NCBI GenBank assembly: GCA_036393835.1
Contig: DASWGI010000260.1
Location: 1-16,208, forward strand
Direction: 5' to 3'
DNA: 16,208 nt
DNA from: VBKO01 sp036393835
GTDB lineage: Bacteria; Myxococcota; Myxococcia; Myxococcales; 40CM-4-68-19
Below the pieces are notes generated by a model. That model was not told the DNA's origin. It saw only the letters and a program-made list of their open reading frames with translations, and did not search any database. The position numbers and the translations under genes are program-made. Positions 7,478 through 14,193 of this stretch are shown piece by piece; within the stretch, counting starts at the first letter, position 1; each line of letters begins with the position of its first letter.

Positions 7478-7506
7478 GGAATGGATGCGAGGTCGATCGA
7501 GTCGTT
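7478..7506 (+). promoter_or_regulatory. ECF-type promoter P4 (second cupredoxin-like gene)
   Basis: GGAATG (7478-7483), 17-nt spacer, GTCGTT (7501-7506), 33 nt before the GTG at 7540. It shares the core and spacing of P1-P3. The rest of the 157-nt gap after the first cupredoxin gene shows nothing I can name. Confidence 0.58.
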
Positions 7507-7539
7507 GGCAGCGAGAGATTCACTGATCAGGAGGATCCC

Positions 7540-7911
7540 GTGCGCACTGCAATTCTGCTGATTCCGCTGGCCTTGGTGGCATGCGAAGGTTCTGGTTCCA
7601 CATCCGCATCGTCGGTAGTCACCCTGCAGCCAGGGGGGGCCAACCCAACGGCGATCTCCGTGATGGGTGGAGCGCAGCTGGAGTTCGTCAACGCGGACTC
7701 GATGGACCATCAAATCGCCTCGAGCGATTGCCCGGAGCTGAACTCGCCCAGGCTCGTCGCCACAGCGGAAACACGGAGCACGTCCTCGTTCCTCGCGACG
7801 CTGGGTGCCGGACCCAAGACGTGCACTTTCACCGATGGCCTCCACCCGTCCCCGGCCGCCTTCCAGGGCACCGTGAACGTGGAGCAGTCCCCAGGCGGCA
7901 GCGGCGACTGA
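7540..7911 (+). CDS. Cupredoxin-like lipoprotein 2
   Basis: A 123-residue predicted lipoprotein: the signal ends in a classical lipobox LVAC15, followed by a Ser/Gly/Thr-rich linker. The beta-sandwich part follows the same plan as the previous gene: GGAQLEFVNAD, MDHQIAS with H57, DCPEL with C64, GPKTC95TFTDGLHP and QGTVNV. The second copper histidine is again missing at its usual place; H102, seven residues after C95, is the only nearby one. The start is GTG with AGGAGG at 7529-7534, 5 nt away. Its own promoter-like element (P4) suggests separate control by the ECF sigma factor. Possible roles are copper or redox buffering at the membrane, or a structural cupredoxin fold without metal. Confidence 0.75.
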   Translation: MRTAILLIPLALVACEGSGSTSASSVVTLQPGGANPTAISVMGGAQLEFVNADSMDHQIASSDCPELNSPRLVATAETRSTSSFLATLGAGPKTCTFTDGLHPSPAAFQGTVNVEQSPGGSGD

Positions 7912-7944
7912 GGAACTGACCGCGCGCGCCACGTGGAGGTCCGG
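7912..7944 (+). promoter_or_regulatory. Degenerate ECF promoter copy before the frameshifted gene
   Basis: GGAACTGAC (7912-7920) corresponds to GGAATGAC at P1 with one inserted C, and GTCCGG (7939-7944) corresponds to the P1 -10, but the spacer is 21 nt instead of 17 because of a CG-rich stretch. The downstream leader is still homologous to that of P1. It is probably inactive or weak. Confidence 0.35.
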
Positions 7945-7983
7945 TTCCGCGAGGCGCAAACGACAGCGCCAAAGGAGATCTCC
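7935..7983 (+). repeat. Leader repeat, copy 2
   Basis: A 49-nt leader homologous to 5023-5069: the first 20 nt have two differences, followed by a similar AAAGGAG Shine-Dalgarno and a start codon followed by AAGAA. The two copies are 2.9 kb apart and both precede small exported or membrane proteins. Confidence 0.55.
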
Positions 7984-8379
7984 GTGAAGAAAGGGATGCT
8001 GTTCGGATTGATGGCGATGGCAGCCGGCTGCGCCGGTCTGAGCCCGCGGGCGCAGGCCAGCAGCTCCGTTCGGAGCGCTGGCAGGGCTTCATGCTGCGGA
8101 ACGGCCTGCAAGTTCCCATCGCCGTGGAGCTGGCCGAGGCGAGCGCGGACTGGACGGGCCGGCTCCGCGTGGGGAACAGCTCCGTACCACTCGAGCACGT
8201 GCGCGTGACCGGCCTCGGTGTTCACTTCGAGCTGCCGGGAGAAGGCGCCTTCGACGGCACGGTGGCGGGCAACTGGATGGCGGGGTCCGTGTCCAGCTCC
8301 GCGGCGCCGGGATCGTTTCGCGCTCACGCGCGAGGTGGAGCAGGCGTTCGCGGACCCGATCACTTCCTCGGGTCCGTAA
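7984..8379 (+). pseudogene. Small exported beta-domain protein, broken by two frameshifts
   Basis: GTG start with AAAGGAG about 6 nt upstream. The first frame gives a signal peptide (KKGMLFGLMAMAAGCAGL; AAGC is a possible lipobox) but then turns into unlike sequence, ending at 8208. The continuation is in another frame: QQLRSERWQGFML, then RNGLQVPIAVEL, ADWTGRLRVGNSSVPLEHVRVTG, GVHFELPGEGAFDGTVAGNWMAGSVS and AAPGSF, typical of a small secreted beta-sheet domain. The end returns to the first frame near 8316: dropping one T of the TTT there gives PGSFALTREVEQAFADP, stopping at the TAA at 8377-8379. So a base seems lost around 8043-8090 and one gained near 8316; intact, the protein would be about 131 residues. 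Sequencing error cannot be excluded. Confidence 0.65.
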
Positions 8380-8398
8380 GGATCGCCGAGAGCCACCG

Positions 8399-8548
8399 AT
8401 GATCTCAGGCGTCATCACGACCAGGCACGTGATCAGGCATGCGGCGATCATCGTGCGGGAGTTCGGGGCGGCGGCGTACCTGCGCTGCTGCCTCGTCATC
8501 CTGCGCCGCCGGCGCGCGACATTCCTCGAGTGCGTTTTCGCCCGCTGA
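8399..8548 (+). CDS. Tiny hypothetical basic protein
   Basis: A 49-residue frame starting 19 nt after the stop of the frameshifted gene. It reads as an amphipathic, arginine-rich protein: MISGVITTRHVIRH, AAIIVREFGAAAYLRC, CLVILRRRRATFLECVFAR. The composition (regular aliphatic/aromatic spacing, REFGAAAYLRC) looks like a real small protein rather than a shadow, but the Shine-Dalgarno is weak (GAGAG at about 8388-8392) and I do not recognise a family. The rest of the gap, 8549-8662, shows nothing else I can support. Confidence 0.4.
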   Translation: MISGVITTRHVIRHAAIIVREFGAAAYLRCCLVILRRRRATFLECVFAR

Positions 8549-8662
8549 GTACCCTTGGCCCCGGGTGGTGACGAGTCGGTGGGCGATGAGCACCGCGCGT
8601 TCCGCGGGGGTGAGCGCTGGAGCCCGTAACGGACGCGCTTTCCCGTGTACGGAGTAGATCCC

Positions 8663-9118
8663 ATGTTCGAGGTCCGGTTGGCCCAGAGGGCTGATACTGC
8701 CGTGCTGGTCGAGTTGCTCGCGGCCCAGCTCCACGAGCACGGGCTCGCAGCCGGCCGGAAGCAGGTCCGACGCGGGATCGAGGCTGCGTTCGAGAGCGGC
8801 GCGCCCCTGTTGGTCGCACGGGAGGGGCCGCGCGCCGTCGGCGCCTGCCTGGCCAACCGCATCGCAAGCGTCGAGTACGGCGGCGCGGTGCTGTTCATCG
8901 AGGAGCTCTATGTGGTGCCGGACGTACGCCGGCGCGGCGTGGCCCGAGCACTCGTCAGCCGGCTTCTGGCCGACTGCCGCCTGTCCGGTGTGCGCGCCGT
9001 CGAATTGGAAGTCGACCCAGGCCACGAGCCCGCCCGCGCGCTGTACCGCAGCCTGGGCTTCACGCCGAACGCGCGAACGCCATGGGTCTTCGATCTGCGC
9101 CAGCCATTCCTGACGTGA
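8663..9118 (+). CDS. GNAT family N-acetyltransferase
   Basis: A 151-residue single-domain acyl-CoA N-acyltransferase, expected to acetylate an amine with acetyl-CoA in the cytoplasm. The acetyl-CoA-binding motif A is at about 80-98 (IEELYVVPDVRRRGVARALVSR; RRRGVA is the pyrophosphate loop), and motif B at about 128-138 (ARALYRSLGF), giving the usual length and order. The ATG at 8663 was chosen over a GTG at 8645 because GGAG (8651-8654) lies 8 nt before it and MFEVRLAQRAD is the usual N-terminus. The substrate cannot be read from sequence; neighbours do not point to one. Confidence 0.9.
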   Translation: MFEVRLAQRADTAVLVELLAAQLHEHGLAAGRKQVRRGIEAAFESGAPLLVAREGPRAVGACLANRIASVEYGGAVLFIEELYVVPDVRRRGVARALVSRLLADCRLSGVRAVELEVDPGHEPARALYRSLGFTPNARTPWVFDLRQPFLT

Positions 9119-9264
9119 TTCCGGTGCCGGCGGGAAAGAGGATGTTGTAACGTCCGCGCCGCGGTGGAAATTCGGCGGTGTAATGATCACGGGTTCGACG
9201 AGACGAATGAGCGACCACGCCGGACCTGGAAGTGAGGATGAACAGGTTCGACCCAGGAGGGAAG

Positions 9265-10068
9265 TTGACGGCGACTACGGCGGGATGGACGACAAGATGT
9301 TTCATCACCGCTCCAGCGAGGGGTTACGGTCAGGGTCTTCCCTGCGAATCGTGCGCGATGGGGATCATGGCCAAGGTCCCGCGCAGCGGCTACGTCAAGA
9401 CGCGCCTGGTGCCGCCGCTCACGCACGAGCAGGCGACCCTGCTCAGCCAGTGCTTCCTGCGCGACGTCGCCGCCTCCATCGCGCGCGCGGCCGATGCACA
9501 TCCGGGCCGCATCCACGGGCTCGCCGTCTATCTCCCGCAGGGCGAGGAGCGGGCCTTCGACGGTCTGCTCCCGCAGGGTTTCCGGTTGCTCCTGCAGCGG
9601 GGTGAGGACCTGGGCGAGCGGCTCTTCCACGCCTCCGAAGATCTGCTCTCCGCGGGCTTCCACTCGGTCTGCCTGGTCAATGCGGACAGCCCGACTCTTC
9701 CCACCTCGCTGCTGCGCGACGCGGTTCTGGCTCTGCAGGCTCCAGGCGACCGCGTCGTGCTCGGCCCGGCCACCGACGGCGGCTACTACTTGATCGGCCT
9801 CAAGCGCGCCCACGGCCGGCTGTTCCAGGGGATCTCCTGGAGCACGCCAGAGGTGTTCGCCCAGACGCTCGAGCGGGCCCGCGAGCTGCAGCTCGAGGCG
9901 CATCTCTTGCCCGAGTGGTACGATGTGGACGATCAGCAGTCGCTGCGGCTGCTGTGCCGCGAGCTGTTCGGCGCGAGCTCTGCCGGCCCGCCCGACGGCC
10001 CGGGCGCATCGACCCGCGCCTTGCTCGAGACGCTGCTCCCGCAGCTCGACTCGTTCGCCGTCGAATGA
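9265..10068 (+). CDS. TIGR04282/DUF2064-type nucleotide-sugar-like transferase
   Basis: GT-A fold transferase of the 'rSAM/selenodomain-associated transferase 1' type. Hallmarks: GIMAKVPRSGYVKTRLVPPL near the N-terminus, NADSPTLP in the middle (the metal/nucleotide region) and GPATDGGYYLIGLK. These proteins resemble nucleotidylyl- or glycosyltransferases; the substrate is not established. The start is uncertain. TTG 9265 has AGGAGG at 9255-9260 (4 nt). ATG 9238 and ATG 9358 are also in frame; the conserved domain begins at about 9352-9358, but no Shine-Dalgarno precedes 9358. It is translationally coupled by ATGA to the next gene, and heads a four-gene unit with a GT-C enzyme, a radical SAM enzyme and a GT2 enzyme. 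Confidence 0.85.
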   Translation: MTATTAGWTTRCFITAPARGYGQGLPCESCAMGIMAKVPRSGYVKTRLVPPLTHEQATLLSQCFLRDVAASIARAADAHPGRIHGLAVYLPQGEERAFDGLLPQGFRLLLQRGEDLGERLFHASEDLLSAGFHSVCLVNADSPTLPTSLLRDAVLALQAPGDRVVLGPATDGGYYLIGLKRAHGRLFQGISWSTPEVFAQTLERARELQLEAHLLPEWYDVDDQQSLRLLCRELFGASSAGPPDGPGASTRALLETLLPQLDSFAVE

Positions 10069-11402
10069 GCGCCGGGCGGCATCTGTTCCTGGCCGTCCCG
10101 GGCCTCGCACTGCTCGTGCTGGAGCTCGCCGGCCTGCATTTCCAGCGGAGCGATGCCTTCCCCTGGTTCATCGCCACGGCGCTCGCGCAAGGTGCCGTCT
10201 ACTTCGTCGCGGCCTTCTGGGTCGCTTCGCGGAGGCCTTCGCCGCTCTGGCTGGTCCTGCTCTTCGCGGTCCTGCTGCGGCTGCCGCCGCTCCTCTCGCC
10301 GCCCCACCTTTCGACGGACGCCTACCGATATGTCTGGGACGGGAGGGTCCAGGCGGCGGGAATCAATCCCTATCGATACGTCCCGGCCGCGCCAGAGCTG
10401 AAGGCCCTGCGCGACGAGCGCATCTATCCCCAGATCAACCGGCGCGAATACGCGGTGACGATCTATCCGCCCGCGGCCCAGCTCTTCTTTCTTGCCACGA
10501 CCCGCCTCTCCGAGTCCGTGACGTGGATGAAGTCCGCGATCCTGGCCTGCGAGGGGCTCGCGATCTGGATGCTCCTGCTCCTCTTGCGGCGAGCAGGGCG
10601 GGCCGACGCCGAGGTGCTGCTCTACGCCTGGCACCCGCTGGCGATCTGGGAATTCGCCGGCAGCGGGCACGTCGACGCCGCGGCCATCGCTTGCGTCCTC
10701 GCGGCGCTCCTCGCGCGGGCGCGAGGCAGGAGCGCCCTGGCCGGAGCGGCTCTAGGACTGGGAGCTCTCTTCAAACTCTATCCGCTCGTACTGCTTCCTG
10801 CGCTCTGGCGACGCCGTGATTTCCGGATGCCCGCGGCGCTCGCGGCGACGATCGCGGTCGGTTATCTGCCCTACCTGGGCGTCGGGCCGGGCGTCCTCGG
10901 CTTCTTGCCCGCCTACGTCCGCGAGGAAGGCCTGCAGAGCGGCTCGCGCTATTACTTGCTGCAACTCGCAGAGAGGCTCTCGAGCGTCCATCTTCACCCG
11001 GCCGTCTACCTCGTCCCCGCCGGTCTGGTGCTGGCCGCGCTGTCGGTCTGGGTACTCTGTCGGCGCCAGCCCGAGGAAAGCCTCGCCCGCGACAGCCTGC
11101 TGCTCGCCACGGCTGCGGTGCTGGCGGTCTCGCCGCACTATGCCTGGTACTTCGCCTGGCTGTTGCCGCTGGCGACACTCACGAGTTGCACGCCAGTGCT
11201 GCTACTCGGGGTGAATTCGTTCGTGCTCTACTGGTTCCTCTTGGAAGAGAGCGCATCGACGACCCTGTACACGGGAACCTTGATAGTCCTACCCTTCGCC
11301 CTGCTCCTCCTCTACCGCGCGGCGCGAACCCGGCGAACCGTGCAAGGCATCATTCCTGTGTCCCGCGAGGCAGGACATGTCGACGCCGATCCCGCCCCCT
11401 GA
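10065..11402 (+). CDS. Polytopic GT-C fold glycosyltransferase (mannosyltransferase-like)
   Basis: A 445-residue inner-membrane protein with about ten or more hydrophobic segments. Polytopic GT-C enzymes use polyprenyl-phosphate sugars on the outer face of the membrane. The first large loop contains STDAYRYVWDGRVQAAGINPYRYVP, the D-x-Y-R-Y-x-W-D-G signature of mannosyltransferase-like (GT87/DUF2029-type) proteins, with the Asp as likely catalytic base. Later segments (YAWHPLAIWEFAGSGHVDA; ALFKLYPLVLLPAL) fit the same family. The ATG lies in the ATGA overlap with the previous stop; the frame is open further upstream, but that region is coding in the other frame. Its 3' end overlaps the radical SAM gene by 26 bp. 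Donor and acceptor are unknown. Confidence 0.85.
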   Translation: MSAGRHLFLAVPGLALLVLELAGLHFQRSDAFPWFIATALAQGAVYFVAAFWVASRRPSPLWLVLLFAVLLRLPPLLSPPHLSTDAYRYVWDGRVQAAGINPYRYVPAAPELKALRDERIYPQINRREYAVTIYPPAAQLFFLATTRLSESVTWMKSAILACEGLAIWMLLLLLRRAGRADAEVLLYAWHPLAIWEFAGSGHVDAAAIACVLAALLARARGRSALAGAALGLGALFKLYPLVLLPALWRRRDFRMPAALAATIAVGYLPYLGVGPGVLGFLPAYVREEGLQSGSRYYLLQLAERLSSVHLHPAVYLVPAGLVLAALSVWVLCRRQPEESLARDSLLLATAAVLAVSPHYAWYFAWLLPLATLTSCTPVLLLGVNSFVLYWFLLEESASTTLYTGTLIVLPFALLLLYRAARTRRTVQGIIPVSREAGHVDADPAP

Positions 11403-12429
11403 TCCACGCCGCTATTTCGAGGTCGCGGGCGATCTCGACGCGATCGTCGATCGGCCGCCGGTGTGCCTCTACCTGGAGGTCACGAACCGCTGCAACCTGC
11501 TGTGCACCACCTGCCCGCGCACCTTCGAGGACCTCGAGCCGCCGGCGGACATGAGCTGGGAGCTGTTCTCGAGCCTCGTCGACCAGGTGCCGGATCTCGG
11601 GAGGGCGGTGCTGCACGGCGTGGGCGAGCCGATGATGGTGAGCGACTTGCCGCGGATGGTGCGTCATCTCAAGAGCCGCGGGGTGCACGTGCTCTTCAAC
11701 ACCAACGGCACGCTGCTCGACGAGAAGAGGGGACGCGAGCTGATCGAGGCGGGCCTGGACGAGCTGCGCGTCTCGCTCGACGCGGCGGAGCCGCGCGCCT
11801 TCAAGCTGGTCCGCGGAGTCGACGCCTTCGAGCGCGTCGCCGCCAACGTCAAGGCGTTTACGGCCCTGCAGCGCGGGCTGGGGGCGGAGCTGCCCCGCGT
11901 CTCGCTCTGGCTGACCGGGCTCAAGGAGACGCTCGACCAGCTCCAGCGCTTCGTCCAACTCGCGCACGAGCTCGGAGTCGGAGAAGTGTATCTGCAGCGG
12001 CTGGTCTACTTCCCCGAGGGCCAGGGGCTGGCGCGGCCCGAGTCGGCGCTCTTCGAGAACCTCGACGCCGAGGAGCAGCGCGTGCTTCGGCGCGCGGCGG
12101 AGGCGGCACAGGCGCTCGGAGTCAAGTTCAATGCCTCCGGGGCCGTCGAGCCCGAGGCCAGCATCAAGAAGCGCGGCGGGGACCAGCCTTGGTCGCTCTG
12201 CAGACGGCCCTGGACGCTGATGTACTTCACCGCCACCGGGCGCGCGCTCCCCTGCTGCATCGCCCCCTTCTCCCTGCGCGGCTACGAGAGCTTCACGCTC
12301 GGCGACGCGACCCAGCAGACGCTGCGAGAGATCTGGAACGGGCCTCGCTACCAGGAGTTCCGCCGCGCCCTCGCCAGCGACAAGCCGCCGAGCGCCTGCG
12401 CGAGCTGCGGCCTGCGCTGGAGCCTCTGA
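11377..12429 (+). CDS. Radical SAM/SPASM domain enzyme 1
   Basis: A 350-residue S-adenosylmethionine radical enzyme. The cluster motif is C39NLLC43TTC46 following YLEVTNR. The TIM-barrel core includes GVGEPMM, the family's GGEP-like SAM site. The C-terminus holds a cysteine-rich SPASM-like region for auxiliary Fe-S clusters: SLCRRPW, the PCC pair, then WNGPRYQEFRRAL and CASCGLRW. The ATG 11377 is preceded by GAGGCAGGAC and overlaps the GT-C gene by 26 bp, and the GT2 gene begins 6 nt after its stop, so it is co-translated with glycosyltransferases. Likely role: a radical modification of a glycan, lipid or peptide made by this unit. No precursor peptide was found nearby, so RiPP maturation is less likely. 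Confidence 0.9.
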   Translation: MSTPIPPPDPRRYFEVAGDLDAIVDRPPVCLYLEVTNRCNLLCTTCPRTFEDLEPPADMSWELFSSLVDQVPDLGRAVLHGVGEPMMVSDLPRMVRHLKSRGVHVLFNTNGTLLDEKRGRELIEAGLDELRVSLDAAEPRAFKLVRGVDAFERVAANVKAFTALQRGLGAELPRVSLWLTGLKETLDQLQRFVQLAHELGVGEVYLQRLVYFPEGQGLARPESALFENLDAEEQRVLRRAAEAAQALGVKFNASGAVEPEASIKKRGGDQPWSLCRRPWTLMYFTATGRALPCCIAPFSLRGYESFTLGDATQQTLREIWNGPRYQEFRRALASDKPPSACASCGLRWSL

Positions 12430-12435
12430 GGGCGC

Positions 12436-13128
12436 GTGCGCGTCTCGGCCGTCATCCCCGCGCTCGACGAGGAGGAGCCGATCGCGGCGGTGGTCCGCTC
12501 GATCCCGGCGCACCTCGTCTCCGAGGTCATCGTCGTCGACAACGGCTCGACCGACCGCACTGCGGCGCGCGCGCTGGCGGCCGGGGCCCGCGTCGTCCAC
12601 CAGCCGCTGCGTGGCTACGGCCGCGCCTGCAAGGCCGGGGTCGAGGCCGTCTCGCCGCTCGCGGACGTCGTGGTCTTCCTCGACGGCGACGGCTCGGACC
12701 GCCCGGAGGCGATGGACCGGCTCCTCGCGCCGCTCGCTGCCGGGACCCACGACTTCGTCATCGGGTCGCGCGTCCGCGGCGAGCGCCAGCCCGGCAGCAT
12801 GAGCGGCGCGCAGCTCTTCGCCGGCGCTCTGGCCTCTGCCTGCCTGCGGCTCTTGTATGACGTTCGCTACACGGACATGTGCCCGTTTCGCGCCATCCGG
12901 CGGGAGGCTCTCCTCGGCCTCGACATGCGCGAACCGACCTACGGCTGGAACCTCGAGATGCAGATGAAGGCCGCGCGCAGCGGGCTGCGCGTCCTCGAGG
13001 TCCCCGTCCCGCACCGCCGCCGCGCCGGAGGACGATCGAAGGTGTCGGGCGACTTGGTCGCGAGCGCGAGGGCGGGCGCGCGCATCCTCTGGACGATGGC
13101 GCGGCTGGCGCTGCGGCCCCGCCCTTGA
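12436..13128 (+). CDS. Family 2 glycosyltransferase (dolichol-phosphate mannosyltransferase-like)
   Basis: A 230-residue inverting GT-A enzyme that transfers a sugar from a nucleotide donor, probably to a polyprenyl phosphate or another membrane acceptor. Motifs: VIPALDEEEPI at the N-terminus, VVDNGSTDRT (nucleotide binding), DGDGSD at about 77-82 (metal-binding DxD-like) and TYGWNLEMQMKA near the C-terminus. The C-terminal basic stretch HRRRAGGRSKVSG is typical of DPM1-like enzymes. There is no hydrophobic tail, so it is soluble or peripheral. GTG start, 6 nt after the radical SAM stop, with weak GAGGGC preceding. It could supply a lipid-linked sugar for the GT-C enzyme in the same operon. 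It is convergent with the minus-strand block, 18 nt away. Confidence 0.9.
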   Translation: MRVSAVIPALDEEEPIAAVVRSIPAHLVSEVIVVDNGSTDRTAARALAAGARVVHQPLRGYGRACKAGVEAVSPLADVVVFLDGDGSDRPEAMDRLLAPLAAGTHDFVIGSRVRGERQPGSMSGAQLFAGALASACLRLLYDVRYTDMCPFRAIRREALLGLDMREPTYGWNLEMQMKAARSGLRVLEVPVPHRRRAGGRSKVSGDLVASARAGARILWTMARLALRPRP

Positions 13129-13146
13129 ACTGCCCAGCCTTGCCCG

Positions 13147-14172
13147 TCAGCGGGCGATCACGATCGTGGTGCACGCGCTGTCGACCTTCGGCAGATCGTG
13201 CCCCGCCGCCATCCGCACCTCGAGTCGACGCGTCTCCCCGCGCACGATGGGGCAGTAGCAGTCGGGCGCACCGAGCTTGCCCTGGAGTTGCCGGCGTCCC
13301 GCGCAGCCACCGTGGCACTCGTCGCGAAAGCTGCAGCTCTCGCAGGCCGCGGGGAGGCTGCGCGCCTCCTGGAACGGCTCGGTATCGAGGATTGCCGGAC
13401 CCCGCTCGAGCAGCACCTCGAGCGGCGCTCCCGGCCCGGGCCAGTAGACGCACGGCTGCACCGTGCCGCGTGGCGTGACTCGCACCGTGCCCTGGCCGCA
13501 GCCGCCTGCGCGCGGGGGCAGCCCCGCCATCGCGCGCACGAGCGGCTCGCCGATGGCGATGGCGTCGCAGGCGGCGAAGAGCCGCTCGAAGCCCTCCCAG
13601 TACTCGTGGTAGCCGAGCGCGAACCGGTCGGTACGCACCGCCTGGTAGACGTTGATCCGCAGCGGCGCATCGAATCGCTTCGCCACCCTGGCCACCTCGG
13701 CGAGCCGGCGGAAGTTCGACTTCATCATCACCGCGATGAAAGTGACCGGCACGCCCAGCCGGAGGCAGCGGGCGGCCTGCTCATGGACGAGCTTCCAATT
13801 TCCCGGGCCGCGCTGTGCGTCCTGCTCCTCCTGGGTCGGGTAGTCGAGCGAGAGCTCGACGTCGTGGAAGCGCCGCACCTCCTCGTCCGAGAGCACGGCG
13901 ATGCTGTGGCCATTCGAGGTGATGGTCAGCTTCGTCGGCTGTGCGGAGAGCCACGCCAGCATGCGCCGGAAGTCCGGGTGCATCCCGGTCTCGCCAGTGC
14001 CCAGGTTCACTGAACGGGCAGGCAGGGAGGCCAGCACCGCCTGCACCTGCTCGAAAGACAGCCGATCGGAGCGGGTCGGATCGCGATAGCAGAACGAGCA
14101 GGCAAGGTTGCATTCGTTGGTCAGGCCTAGTCCGAGGGCGAATTGCCGTGAAGCGGAGCTTTCAGCCGTCAC
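13147..14172 (-). CDS. Radical SAM/SPASM domain enzyme 2
   Basis: A 341-residue enzyme with the radical SAM cluster motif C21NLAC25SFC28 near the N-terminus after LGLTNE, and GTGETGMHP in the GGEP-like position. The C-terminal half is SPASM-like: GGCGQGTVRVTPRGTVQPCVYW, then CESCSFRDECHGGCAGRR and DCYCP, with enough cysteines for two auxiliary Fe-S clusters. It is of different lineage from the plus-strand radical SAM enzyme. GTG start (minus 14172), with only GGGGT upstream as a possible site; an ATG near here is not in frame. Last gene of a minus-strand run, 21 nt after the DoxX-like gene. No small precursor-peptide frame was seen beside it, so the substrate is open. Confidence 0.88.
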   Translation of the reverse strand: MTAESSASRQFALGLGLTNECNLACSFCYRDPTRSDRLSFEQVQAVLASLPARSVNLGTGETGMHPDFRRMLAWLSAQPTKLTITSNGHSIAVLSDEEVRRFHDVELSLDYPTQEEQDAQRGPGNWKLVHEQAARCLRLGVPVTFIAVMMKSNFRRLAEVARVAKRFDAPLRINVYQAVRTDRFALGYHEYWEGFERLFAACDAIAIGEPLVRAMAGLPPRAGGCGQGTVRVTPRGTVQPCVYWPGPGAPLEVLLERGPAILDTEPFQEARSLPAACESCSFRDECHGGCAGRRQLQGKLGAPDCYCPIVRGETRRLEVRMAAGHDLPKVDSACTTIVIAR

Positions 14173-14193
14173 TTTGGACCCCGGGAATCCAGA

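Noticed and set aside
8405..9190. Minus-strand open frame opposite the GNAT gene
   Set aside because: One stretch (LTPAERAVLIAHRLVTTRG) looks protein-like, but the frame runs antisense through a clear GNAT domain and has no start-site support.
9119..9264. Promoter for the glycosyltransferase operon (GGAAAG, GGAAAT and TTGTAAC elements)
   Set aside because: None has a GTC at 16-18 nt after GGAA, and no clear -35/-10 pair was found, so the ECF regulon was not extended to this operon.
11350..13014. Minus-strand open frame of 554 residues opposite the radical SAM and GT2 genes
   Set aside because: No recognisable domain, low-complexity charged sequence; both plus-strand genes have clear motifs.
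13142..13155. Hairpin GCCCG-TCAG-CGGGC between convergent genes
   Set aside because: Only a 5-bp stem, overlaps the radical SAM 2 stop codon and lacks a T-run; too weak to call as a terminator.
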